From NCBI RefSeq assembly GCF_014873915.1, contig NZ_JADBEJ010000004.1:1736001-1800000 (forward strand): a stretch of DNA of 64,000 bases. The letters are read 5' to 3'. The DNA is from Amycolatopsis roodepoortensis. GTDB taxonomy: Bacteria; Actinomycetota; Actinomycetes; Mycobacteriales; Pseudonocardiaceae. Shown here one piece after another: positions 1 through 7,301 of this stretch (the stretch's first letter is position 1; every line of letters begins with the position of its first letter). The position numbers were made by a program, and so were the translations under genes. The notes under the pieces are model-generated. The model had not been told where the DNA came from. It made no database searches and saw nothing but the letters and a program-made list of their open reading frames with translations.

Positions 1-211
1 CCTCGGGCGCGCGAACCCACTCGCCGCGGATACCCGGCTCGACGCGGCTCCCCTTCAACGGCGGCGAGGCCAGCCACAGGCTGCTCGCGATGAAGGCACG
101 GGAGAACGCCACACCCGCGCGGTTGGCCGGGATCGCGTTGGCGATCGGCCGCACGAAAACGGACGTCAGCGCGGCGGCCAAACCGGTTCGCAGGCCATTC
201 TGCGGTCGCAT
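1..211 (-). CDS. Alpha/beta hydrolase, N-terminal fragment
   Basis: The first 70 codons of a minus-strand gene that runs off the left edge. The ATG at 209-211 opens a stop-free frame beginning MRPQNGLRTGLAAALTSVF. The visible part has the helical, Pro/Leu-rich look of the N-terminal cap of alpha/beta-hydrolase-3 (steryl-acetyl-hydrolase-like) proteins. The HGG oxyanion motif and the catalytic residues would lie outside the window, so enzyme class is inference only. It diverges from the TetR gene at 256 and shares with it a short intergenic region containing a perfect inverted repeat, which suggests control by that repressor. Confidence 0.6.
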   Translation of the reverse strand, partial: MRPQNGLRTGLAAALTSVFVRPIANAIPANRAGVAFSRAFIASSLWLASPPLKGSRVEPGIRGEWVRAPE

Positions 212-234
212 GCCCTCAGAATGAATCTGAGGGC
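212..234. promoter_or_regulatory. Perfect inverted repeat, candidate TetR operator
   Basis: Arms GCCCTCAGA (212-220) and TCTGAGGGC (226-234) are a perfect 9-bp inverted repeat with a 5-bp spacer. It sits directly against the start codon of the leftward hydrolase and 21 bp before the GTG of the rightward TetR gene. This is the usual geometry of a TetR-family operator controlling both divergent genes. That TetR binds it is inference. Confidence 0.55.
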
Positions 235-255
235 ACCTGCTGTCAAGATGGGCAG

Positions 256-882
256 GTGACCGCGTCCCGCCGCTACAGCGGCAAGACCGCCGACGAACGC
301 CGCGCCGAACGACGGCTCGCCCTCCTCGGCGCCGCACTCGACATCTGGCAGGAACAGGGCTGGGCGGCGGTCACCATGCGGGGTGTCTGCGCGCGGGCGA
401 ACCTGACCGACCGGTACTTCTACGAGAGCTTCGCCAACCGCGACGCGCTGCTCGCCACCGCTTGGGAACAGGTCCGCGACGAAACCCTGCGGATGGTCCT
501 CGACGCCGTCGCCGCCCACATCGAGCGACCCGCCCTGGACCAGCTCCGCGCCGCTGTCGACGTCGTCGTGCACCACGTGCAAGAGGAGCCCGCCCGCGCG
601 CAGATCCTGTTCGGCGACCACGCGGGCAGCGCGGTGCTGGAGCAACTGCGGCGGCAGACCGTCCAGGAGACCACCGGCCTGCTGATCGAGCTCGCGCGAC
701 CGCATCTGAAGCCGGACGTGGACGGGCTGGAGTTCCGGGTGAACGTCCTGCTGGGCATCGGCGGCTTCGTGGAGATCATGCTCGCGTGGCGCTCCGGGCT
801 GCTCGACGCGGACGCGGACGCGCTCGTCGGCCACCTCACCGGAGTGGGCACTTCGCTGTCGCGGATGTTCCTCAAGGGGTGA
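256..882 (+). CDS. TetR/AcrR family transcriptional regulator
   Basis: A 208-residue one-component repressor. Residues about 15-65 form the TetR DNA-binding domain: a basic N-terminus with RRLALLGAALDIW, then the helix-turn-helix around VCARANLTDRYFYESFANRDALL, whose YFYESF segment is the typical recognition-helix end. The remaining residues form the divergent all-helical ligand and dimerisation domain. The GTG at 256 is chosen because the nearby upstream ATG at 248 runs into a stop within three codons. The gene diverges from an alpha/beta hydrolase gene with a perfect 23-bp inverted repeat between them, so autoregulation and repression of the hydrolase are likely. The ligand is unknown. Confidence 0.9.
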   Translation: MTASRRYSGKTADERRAERRLALLGAALDIWQEQGWAAVTMRGVCARANLTDRYFYESFANRDALLATAWEQVRDETLRMVLDAVAAHIERPALDQLRAAVDVVVHHVQEEPARAQILFGDHAGSAVLEQLRRQTVQETTGLLIELARPHLKPDVDGLEFRVNVLLGIGGFVEIMLAWRSGLLDADADALVGHLTGVGTSLSRMFLKG

Positions 883-931
883 CACCAACGGGTGAACTTC
901 CGGCGCGAGCTCTCCGCCGGGCCGGAAACGA

Positions 932-971
932 GTCAGGGCCTCATCCGGAGAGTTCCGAATGAGGCCCTGAC
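932..971. terminator. 13-bp inverted repeat between TetR and tRNA-Thr
   Basis: Arms GTCAGGGCCTCAT (932-944) and ATGAGGCCCTGAC (959-971) are perfectly complementary around a 14-nt loop. The repeat lies 49 bp after the tetR stop and directly beyond the 3' end of the leftward tRNA. It can serve as a bidirectional terminator. There is no T-run, which is usual in high-GC actinobacteria. Confidence 0.7.
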
Positions 972-977
972 CTGCGG

Positions 978-1051
978 AGCCGCCTAGGGGAATCGAACCC
1001 CTGACCTATTCATTACGAGTGAATCGCTCTGGCCGACTGAGCTAAGGCGGC
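978..1051 (-). tRNA. tRNA-Thr (anticodon CGT)
   Basis: On the minus strand the sequence folds as a 74-nt tRNA. The 7-bp acceptor stem is GCCGCCT/AGGCGGC with discriminator T. The D-arm is TAGCTCAGTCGGC. The anticodon stem ATTCA/TGAAT encloses the loop CTCGTAA, giving anticodon CGT, which reads ACG (Thr). The T-arm contains GGTTCGATTCC. The terminal CCA is not encoded. A -10-like TACACT lies about 35 bp upstream on the same strand. The tRNA is followed by the inverted repeat at 932-971. Confidence 0.95.
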
Positions 1052-1191
1052 GGACATCGGGCTCGCACCCGATGACGGGGACAAGTGTAGCGGAGGCTTG
1101 AACGTCACCTTCCGGGGCCACCGTCGTTAAGGTCCTATGACGCCGGTCTCAGTCCCCCAAGATCGGCCCATCCCCACTGGAGGACCTGTTC

Positions 1192-2880
1192 ATGCGGCAA
1201 CGACTGCCCCGTGTGCTGGCACTTCCGGCCGCCGCGGCCCTGCTTCTGCTGACCGCGGCCCCGGCGATCGCCCAGGACATCCCGACCACGCCGATCCCCG
1301 ATCCGGCCAATCCGGGACAGCCGCCGATGTCGGCGCCGATCGGCCCCCAGCCGCTCGGGAAGGCGGTCGGTGACGCGGGAGCGGCGCTGGGCGTGCTGCG
1401 GCTGCTGCCGAACGCGGTGCCGACGAGCGCGATCCTGCCCGGGGCGGACAAGCTGCTGCCGAAGCAGTCCGCGCTCGAGGCCGGGATGGGTCTCTCCAGC
1501 GCGCAGGCCAACTCCGAGGCCTACCTGAGCTATGAGAAGGCGATCGCGCAGTCGTCGCCGTTCGGCCTGTCCGCCGCGGGCAACGCGCCGCAGACGCCGG
1601 GCAGCCTCGTGCAGACGGCCCTGCCGGACAACCCGAAGCCGATCAGCGGCGGCCTCAACGCGCCGACGAACCCGCTGTTCAACCTCGGCCTGCTCAACGG
1701 CGAGGCGCACGCGCGCTGGAGCCCGACGCTCGGACCGTGCGTCGGCACGATCGCCGACTCGAGCACGTCGATCGCGAACCTCGCGCTGCTGCCGACCATC
1801 CCGAACATCCCGGGCGCCGACCAGCTGACCCAGGCTTCGGACCAGCTCAAGGCGGGCCTGTCCGCGCTCGGCCCGCTGGCGAACCTCGGCGGGCTGCTTT
1901 CGGGTACCAGCACCAACGCCGACGGCAAGGGCGCCGTGCTGAGCCTGCCGAACACGCTGTCGTCGCGTTCGGTCGTGCGGCTGGTCGACATCCCCGGCTC
2001 GAAGAACAAGGCGGTCGAGTCGACGTCGACTCTGCAGGCGGCCAACATCGAGCTGCTGAAGGGCACGCCGCTCGGCCTGACGATCAAGGTCGCCAGCCAG
2101 CCGACGCTGCGGGTCACCTCGACCGGTGACAAGAAGACGTCAAAAGTCGAGTACACCGCGCCGGTGCTGCAGATCGTCCGCGGCGACAAGGTGCTGTTCA
2201 CCCTCGACGCGAAGAACCCGACCAAGGACATCCCGATCGGGATCCCGCTGCCGTCGCTCAAGCAGACCCCCGGCTTCGAGCAGCTGAAGAACGTGCCGGT
2301 CATCGGCGGGCTCGCCGAGATGATGGACGGTGCCACCAAGCACCTCCCGGGCGGCGAGGCCGGCAACGGGCTCACGCTCGACCTCGGGGTGCTGAAGCTG
2401 TCGATCGCCGGGTTGAACCAGAAGTCGAGCGACACGACGTCGCCGTTCAAGGGCTTCCAGCTGGGTGCCTCGGCGCGGCTGCTGGACCTCCAGATCCTCC
2501 CGACGACCGCGCTCCAGAAGGCGCTGCCGCCGGAGGCCGCGAAGAACCTGCCGTCGTCACTGGCGCAGATCTCGCTCGGCGAGCAGATCGCCCGGGCGCA
2601 CGCTCCGGCAGGCGGTGTCGAATGCGGCACGGCTCAGGCACCTCCCGCCGGCAACAACGGTGGTGCGGCGCCGAAGGGGCCGGTCAAGAACCTGGCCTAC
2701 ACCAACGCGGCCTACGACACGGTGCCGATGTTCTGGACGGGTACGGCGATGCTGCTGATCGGCGTGGTGCTCGTGGCGGCCATGCCGGGACGGCGGCGGC
2801 TCGCGGTTGTCCCGATCGCGAAGAACTCGCCTGGGTTCAAACCTTCGCCGCGTCCGCGCTCCCTGGACTCGGAGGACTAG
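1192..2880 (+). CDS. Secreted, C-terminally anchored protein of unknown function
   Basis: A 562-residue protein with a clear Sec signal peptide: basic MRQRLPR, a Leu/Ala-rich core and an AIAQ cleavage region near residue 28. A long Pro/Gly/Leu-rich extracellular part follows, full of beta-type and low-complexity stretches. Near residue 515-535 a single hydrophobic helix (MFWTGTAMLLIGVVLVAAM) is followed by a basic tail, so the C-terminus is a membrane anchor. Two Cys (in GPCVGT and VECGTA) could form one extracellular disulfide. The ATG is preceded by GGAGGA. I recognise no catalytic motif. It resembles the large uncharacterised cell-envelope proteins of Pseudonocardiaceae. It is monocistronic and is followed by strong hairpins. 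Confidence 0.85.
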   Translation: MRQRLPRVLALPAAAALLLLTAAPAIAQDIPTTPIPDPANPGQPPMSAPIGPQPLGKAVGDAGAALGVLRLLPNAVPTSAILPGADKLLPKQSALEAGMGLSSAQANSEAYLSYEKAIAQSSPFGLSAAGNAPQTPGSLVQTALPDNPKPISGGLNAPTNPLFNLGLLNGEAHARWSPTLGPCVGTIADSSTSIANLALLPTIPNIPGADQLTQASDQLKAGLSALGPLANLGGLLSGTSTNADGKGAVLSLPNTLSSRSVVRLVDIPGSKNKAVESTSTLQAANIELLKGTPLGLTIKVASQPTLRVTSTGDKKTSKVEYTAPVLQIVRGDKVLFTLDAKNPTKDIPIGIPLPSLKQTPGFEQLKNVPVIGGLAEMMDGATKHLPGGEAGNGLTLDLGVLKLSIAGLNQKSSDTTSPFKGFQLGASARLLDLQILPTTALQKALPPEAAKNLPSSLAQISLGEQIARAHAPAGGVECGTAQAPPAGNNGGAAPKGPVKNLAYTNAAYDTVPMFWTGTAMLLIGVVLVAAMPGRRRLAVVPIAKNSPGFKPSPRPRSLDSED

Positions 2881-2899
2881 ACGGGGCGAGGAGGGTGAT

Positions 2900-2977
2900 G
2901 AACGGTCCTTTCACGCTTTGCACCGGCGTGGAAGGACCGTTCGTCTTCAGGGGCCTTCGCCTTGCGGCGAGGGCCCC
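2900..2977. terminator. Two consecutive hairpins after the anchored secreted protein
   Basis: Hairpin 1 has 17-nt arms at 2900-2916 and 2926-2942, beginning GAACGGTCC, with one mismatch. Hairpin 2 has 12-nt arms at 2950-2961 and 2966-2977 (GGGGCCTTCGCC/GGCGAGGGCCCC) followed by TTT. They begin 20 bp past the stop codon at 2880 and probably terminate it. The core GAACGGNCC recurs at other gene ends in this window. Confidence 0.65.
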
Positions 2978-3036
2978 TTTCGCCGTGCAGTGACTGTGTG
3001 GATTTCAGTGCGTTGGACGACCTGAAACCCACACGG

Positions 3037-3077
3037 TGTGTGGAAATAGAGACGTTGAATGTCCCTATTTCCACACA
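3037..3077. repeat. 17-bp inverted repeat between convergent genes
   Basis: Arms 3037-3053 (TGTGTGGAAATAGAGAC) and 3061-3077 pair with one mismatch around the loop GTTGAAT. The arms are far more AT-rich than the surroundings. The repeat lies in the 396-bp gap between the convergent anchored-protein and holB genes. It could be a terminator for either side or a protein-binding dyad. I cannot distinguish these. Confidence 0.5.
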
Positions 3078-3145
3078 CCCCCCACTCGGCGTTAACGGCC
3101 GCCATCGCGATCCGAACCCGAACCGCCTTCACTTACCCACAGCAG

Positions 3146-3175
3146 TTGTCCACAACCATCCCCACCTGTGGACAA
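3146..3175. promoter_or_regulatory. Pair of inverted DnaA-box matches
   Basis: TTGTCCACA at 3146-3154 and its reverse complement TGTGGACAA at 3167-3175 both match the high-GC actinobacterial DnaA-box consensus exactly. Their centres are 21 bp apart. They lie between the converging ends of two genes, not in a promoter, so DnaA titration is a possible role. Only two boxes are present, so this is not an origin. Confidence 0.45.
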
Positions 3176-3229
3176 CTCCCGCGACCAGCCCTTTTCCCCC
3201 TCCACCCCCGGTAGACTGGACTCGGGGTC

Positions 3230-3253
3230 GCCCCCCTGGGACGGGCGGGGGGC
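3230..3253. terminator. Short GC hairpin downstream of holB
   Basis: GCCCCCC (3230-3236) and GGGGGGC (3247-3253) form a 7-bp stem, 24 bp beyond the holB stop on the minus strand. It could terminate the leftward tmk-like/holB transcript. No T-run follows on the minus strand, so support is weak. Confidence 0.35.
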
Positions 3254-3276
3254 TGGGGTGGTGAGTGAAGCGCCGA

Positions 3277-4485
3277 TCAGCCTTGGCGCAGGGTGGTGAC
3301 CATGGCTTCGACGGCGATCCTCGGCTTCACGTTCAGGTCGATGGCCTCGCGGCATTCCAGGACGGCTTCGAGCCGCCGCAGGATCGAGTCCGGCGCCCAG
3401 GCGGAGGCGGCCTGCGCGATTTCCGAAGCGTGGTCGGGGTGGTTCAGCGTCGCGCCCGCGCCGCTCGCGGTCACCAGCACGTCCCGGTAGAACGCGGCCA
3501 GGTCCACCAGCGCGAGGTCGAGAGTGTCCCGCTGGGTTCGGGTCGCACGGGACTTCTGGCGCTTCTCGAGCTGCTTCACGGCGGCCTCGGCGGCTCGTTT
3601 CGCCCCGGCGACGCCCTTTCCGATGCCGTCGCCGCCCATCGCGGTGCGGAGTTCGGAACGCTCGGCCTCGTCGCGGACCTTGCTCTCCTCGCCCGCGTCG
3701 GCCTCCGCGGCACTGATCAGCTGATCGGCGCAGGTGAACACATCGGACGGACGCCGCAGGCCGAGCGGGATCCGCAGCACGGTCGCCCGCCGCTGCCGGG
3801 CCGCCTCGTCGGTGGCGAGCCGCCGCGCACGGCCGACATGTCCACTTGAGACGGACGCGGCCCACCGCGCGCGTTCGGGATCGATGCCGTCCCGCTCCAT
3901 GAGCACCTGCGCGATCGCCTCCGGCGGCGGCGTCCGCAGCGTGACCAGACGGCACCGCGAGCGGATCGTCACCGACACGTCGTCCGGGTGATCCGACGGC
4001 GCGCACAACAGGAACACCGTCCGGTCCGGCGGCTCCTCGACGGCCTTCAGCAACGCGTTCGACGCGCCTTCGGTCAGCCTGTCGGAGTCCTCGATGATCA
4101 CCACCTGCCACTTCCCGGTGGTCGGGCGGCGGGCGGCGGCCTGCACCAGCGAACGCATTTCCGCGACGGAGATCGAAAGGCCTTCAGGCACGACGAGTTT
4201 GACGTCCGCGTGCGTCCCGGCCAGCACGGTGCGGCAGCCGGGGCATTCGCCGCAGCCGGTGCCGGTGCTGCACTGCAACGCCGCCGCGAAGACCCGCGCA
4301 GCCGTCGAGCGCCCCGACCCCGGCGGACCGGTGATCAGCCAGGCGTGGGTCATCGCGCCGGGCGCGACAGGCTGGTTCTCGACGATCCGCGTGGCCGCGG
4401 CCGACGCCGTGGAAAGCGTGCGCGCGGCGGGCTCCTGGCCGACGAGCTGCTTCCAGACACCGATCAGCGCAGGGGCTTCCGTCAT
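3277..4485 (-). CDS. holB: DNA polymerase III subunit delta'
   Basis: A 402-residue clamp-loader subunit that helps open and load the beta clamp at the replication fork. The N-terminal AAA+ domain has a P-loop-like GPPGSGRST in which Arg replaces the Walker Lys, as is usual in non-ATPase delta' subunits. A four-Cys zinc module (CSTGTGCGECPGC) follows at about residues 73-85. The conserved SRC motif (SRCRLVTL), which supplies the sensor Arg, lies near residue 175. The ATG at 4483-4485 is chosen because it overlaps the stop of the upstream tmk-like gene by 4 nt (ATGA), indicating translational coupling. The topA/tmk/holB neighbourhood is conserved in actinobacteria. Confidence 0.93.
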   Translation of the reverse strand: MTEAPALIGVWKQLVGQEPAARTLSTASAAATRIVENQPVAPGAMTHAWLITGPPGSGRSTAARVFAAALQCSTGTGCGECPGCRTVLAGTHADVKLVVPEGLSISVAEMRSLVQAAARRPTTGKWQVVIIEDSDRLTEGASNALLKAVEEPPDRTVFLLCAPSDHPDDVSVTIRSRCRLVTLRTPPPEAIAQVLMERDGIDPERARWAASVSSGHVGRARRLATDEAARQRRATVLRIPLGLRRPSDVFTCADQLISAAEADAGEESKVRDEAERSELRTAMGGDGIGKGVAGAKRAAEAAVKQLEKRQKSRATRTQRDTLDLALVDLAAFYRDVLVTASGAGATLNHPDHASEIAQAASAWAPDSILRRLEAVLECREAIDLNVKPRIAVEAMVTTLRQG

Positions 4486-6536
4486 TTCACCTCGACCTTT
4501 TCCTCCGACGGCGCGAGCCCGGCGAGCCTGCCGACGAGCACCGCTCGGATCGCGGTCCGCACCCGGTCGCTCACCTCGTCCTCGGTGCCTTCGGCGTCGA
4601 CCACGACATACCGGTCCGGGTCGGCGGCGGCCATCTCCGTGAGCAGATGCTGCACCCGCCACTGCGCGTCCAGCGACGCGGACTTCCGCATCACCGTGCC
4701 GGGATCGGCGTCGAGCAGGATGGTGATGTCGGGCCGCAACCGGCCGGTCGCCCAGTCGGCGAGCCCTTCGAGCTCCTGGCTGTCCAGCCCGGCGACCGCG
4801 GACAGATGCGCCAGCGGCGAGTCCACGAACCGTTCCATCACCACGACGGACCCGGCGTCGAGCGCCGGCTGGATGTCCCGTTCGACGATGTCCGCCCGCA
4901 CCGCGGCGGCGGCCAGCGCCTGCGCCCGCGCACCGGACAGCGAAGCACCGGAGACGAGTTTCGCGAGCCGCTGATCGTCCAGCGCCGGGTCCGCGGCCAG
5001 CACGACCGGACGCGTACCCGCGCGCAGCCATTCGGCCAGCCGCGCCGCCTGCGTCTCGGTGTTGATCGCCCGCGTCCCCTCCAGCGCGATCAGCAGCCCG
5101 TTCACGCGACGCGGACTGCGGCGCAAGGCGTTGCGGAGATCGGCGAGGATCGGCTCCGCCCGCCGGTCGTCCATCTGCCGGTACGCGAAGATGCCGGCGA
5201 GCAGCGCGAGGACACCGCCGCCGATCATCACCGGCCGCGTCCCGTCGATCGTGATCGTGCTCCCCCACACGGAGATCGCGGTCGGCTGCACCAGGCTGAT
5301 CAGCACGGGCACGAGCACCGTCGAGCCGAACAGCACGATCTTCATCAGCGACTGGTAGATCGCGTTGATCCGGCCGCGGATGGAGTCCTCGATCCGCGAA
5401 CCGATGATCGTGACACCGGTCAGGAACGCCGTTCCGGCCCAGACCCCGACCGCGGCGACCGCGACCAGCGAAACGGCGAGATGCGGCGACAACGCGACGA
5501 CGACGAGGCAGAGGCCCGCGGCGACGATCGAGATCCCGAACAGCCGGTCGTGCGCGAGCCGCCGCGCGAGCTTCGGGGCCACCGCCATCCCGGTGGCGAG
5601 CCCGAGGAAGACGGCGAGCACGAGCAGGTTGAACGCCGCGTCACCGGCGAGCAGGCTGGACGAGTACGGCTTGGCCGAACCGATCACCGCGCCACCGGCG
5701 GCGAAGGCGCCGAACGCGCCGATCATCAGCCCGCGGACCAGCGGTGTCGTCCGCACGAAGCGGGCGCCGTCGGCGATCATCTGCCGGAAGCCGAACTTCT
5801 CCTCGTCGGCGGCCTTGACCTTGGGCTTCTCGACCGCGTGGACGTTGCGCAGCGACAGCTCGGGAATGCGGGTCGCGATCACGATCGCGCTGGTCAGGTA
5901 CAGCAGGCCGGTGATGACGACGGCGACCTTGGCGATACCGAGCTGGGCGTCGCCCTGGAAGAAGTGGAACGTCGTGTTGCTACCGGTGAGCACGGCGTTC
6001 GCCCCGGCCGCGGTGATCACCGCGAGGCCGTAGGTCATCACCATGCCGAGCTGGTTGGCCGTCTCGACCTGGTCCGGACGGCGCAGCAGGTTCGGCACCG
6101 CCGCGTCCTTCGACGGGATCCACATCATCGAGCAGCAGCCGACCAGGAAGTTGCCGACGAACACCCACCACGGCGTGCCGACGAACGCGATCGACAGCAG
6201 GAACCCGCACCGGCCGAGGTCGCAGAGCACCATCACCTTGCGCCGGTCGAACCGGTCGGCGAGCAGCCCGCCGAGCGGGGCGAACAGCAGCCCCGGCAGC
6301 AGCGAGGTCAGCACGACCCCGACGAACGCGAAGTTCTGCGCGGCGTAGTTGTCGGTCAGCTTGGTGACCAGACCGGTCAGCGTCAGGAGGTTCAGCCAGT
6401 CCGCGACGCTGCACAGGTAGGAGACACCCCAGATCCGGCGGAACGGCTTGATCGCCAGCACCCGCCGCACCCGGTGCATGGTGGAAGCGTCACGCCCCGC
6501 CGAATCACCCGTGCCCGCTTCGGGCACCGACCGCAC
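4482..6536 (-). CDS. MFS transporter fused to a degenerate dTMP-kinase-like domain
   Basis: A 684-residue fusion. Residues about 25-440 carry roughly twelve hydrophobic segments and an MFS loop motif (GGLLADRFDRRKVMVL). Residues about 460-684 align by eye with thymidylate kinase: LLIALEG at the P-loop strand, ERFVDSPLAHLSAVAGL where Tmk has DRYVDSSLAY..., and DITILLDADP where Tmk has VDLTLLLDVDP. The P-loop is degraded: EGTRAINTETQ stands where active enzymes have EGxDGxGKTTQ, so the Gly-Lys-Ser/Thr core is missing. The TREPGGT substrate loop is also not recognisable. Fusions of this kind next to topA and holB are known in actinobacteria. Here kinase activity looks doubtful, and a separate tmk elsewhere would be expected. 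It overlaps holB by 4 nt. Confidence 0.88.
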   Translation of the reverse strand: MRSVPEAGTGDSAGRDASTMHRVRRVLAIKPFRRIWGVSYLCSVADWLNLLTLTGLVTKLTDNYAAQNFAFVGVVLTSLLPGLLFAPLGGLLADRFDRRKVMVLCDLGRCGFLLSIAFVGTPWWVFVGNFLVGCCSMMWIPSKDAAVPNLLRRPDQVETANQLGMVMTYGLAVITAAGANAVLTGSNTTFHFFQGDAQLGIAKVAVVITGLLYLTSAIVIATRIPELSLRNVHAVEKPKVKAADEEKFGFRQMIADGARFVRTTPLVRGLMIGAFGAFAAGGAVIGSAKPYSSSLLAGDAAFNLLVLAVFLGLATGMAVAPKLARRLAHDRLFGISIVAAGLCLVVVALSPHLAVSLVAVAAVGVWAGTAFLTGVTIIGSRIEDSIRGRINAIYQSLMKIVLFGSTVLVPVLISLVQPTAISVWGSTITIDGTRPVMIGGGVLALLAGIFAYRQMDDRRAEPILADLRNALRRSPRRVNGLLIALEGTRAINTETQAARLAEWLRAGTRPVVLAADPALDDQRLAKLVSGASLSGARAQALAAAAVRADIVERDIQPALDAGSVVVMERFVDSPLAHLSAVAGLDSQELEGLADWATGRLRPDITILLDADPGTVMRKSASLDAQWRVQHLLTEMAAADPDRYVVVDAEGTEDEVSDRVRTAIRAVLVGRLAGLAPSEEKVEVK

Positions 6537-6655
6537 GCCCTCGCTGATACGCCCACCCCACTAGTCACGCGGCGCCGGGGTGCGACCCGGGTCAACACCG
6601 GGTACCCCGACCGTAGGGCCAGGGTATCCCGATGGGTGACGTCTGGATGGACGGC

Positions 6656-6682
6656 CCCGTCCGGCGCTATCCGCCGGACGGG
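6656..6682. terminator. Perfect 11-bp hairpin terminating the leftward unit at 6.7-10.1 kb
   Basis: CCCGTCCGGCG (6656-6666) pairs perfectly with CGCCGGACGGG (6672-6682) around a 5-nt loop. It abuts the TAA stop of the minus-strand gene at 6683. The position and stability indicate an intrinsic terminator for that transcript. Confidence 0.7.
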
Positions 6683-7288
6683 TTACCCGAAGATCCCCGC
6701 GATGCTGTTGAACAGGCTGGCCAGCAGCTGGATGGCCAGGATCGCGAAGATGATCATGAGGGCGATCGCGATCATGACGCCTGCCGTGTTCGACGACGGT
6801 TTACCGAGCCGCGGCATCTGCATGGAGCGCTTTGCCCGCCGCACTTCGACTTCGGCCTCTTCGTCGACATCGACCGGCTCTTCCTGCTTCACCCGCCGGG
6901 GCGGACGGATCAGCTGGGAAGGCCTCGACGGCCAGGTGCGCTGCTGGGGCAGGATCCCGATCGGCGCAGCGCCCTGCTCACCGACCGTGCTGACGACCCT
7001 GGCGGGCGGCTGCGCGGCGGTCTGCTCGGGGCCCGGGTTTTCGGCGGGCCGCTCGTCCGCGAGCATGGCCGCGTTGACCATCCGGCTCACGACTTCGGGG
7101 TCGGGCTGCACCGGTCCCGGCACCTGCACGTGGACCTCGTCGGCTCCCGCCGGAGGGGACGCCGGGGCCGTCGTGACCAGCCCGGACAGTGGGTCGGCGA
7201 ACCTGTCGCCTGGAGGATCTGCCTGAGTGCCATCGCCTTTCACGAAGTCGGGGGCATCGAAGAAGGGAGTCTCGCCCTTCCCGCTCAT
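6683..7288 (-). CDS. Hypothetical protein with one C-terminal membrane helix
   Basis: A 201-residue protein beginning MSGKGETPFFDAPDF. Most of it is a disordered, Pro/Ala/acidic region. A basic patch (RRAKRSMQMPRLGK) is followed by one hydrophobic helix at about residues 172-195 (GVMIAIALMIIFAILAIQL). It is therefore a tail-anchored protein with a cytosolic N-terminus. The ATG at 7286-7288 follows a GAGGTGG Shine-Dalgarno and starts 13 bp after the stop of the multi-spanning membrane protein, so the two are co-transcribed. I recognise no family. A partner or regulator role for the neighbouring membrane protein is inference. Confidence 0.75.
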   Translation of the reverse strand: MSGKGETPFFDAPDFVKGDGTQADPPGDRFADPLSGLVTTAPASPPAGADEVHVQVPGPVQPDPEVVSRMVNAAMLADERPAENPGPEQTAAQPPARVVSTVGEQGAAPIGILPQQRTWPSRPSQLIRPPRRVKQEEPVDVDEEAEVEVRRAKRSMQMPRLGKPSSNTAGVMIAIALMIIFAILAIQLLASLFNSIAGIFG

Positions 7289-7301
7289 GGTGACCACCTC
7301 A

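Noticed and set aside
3146..3175. Replication origin
   Set aside because: Only two DnaA boxes, no AT-rich unwinding region and no dnaA/dnaN nearby.
3210..3256. A small RNA starting from the TAGACT -10-like element near 3212
   Set aside because: There is no convincing -35 element, and the following hairpin is short. It could equally be the end of the holB transcript.
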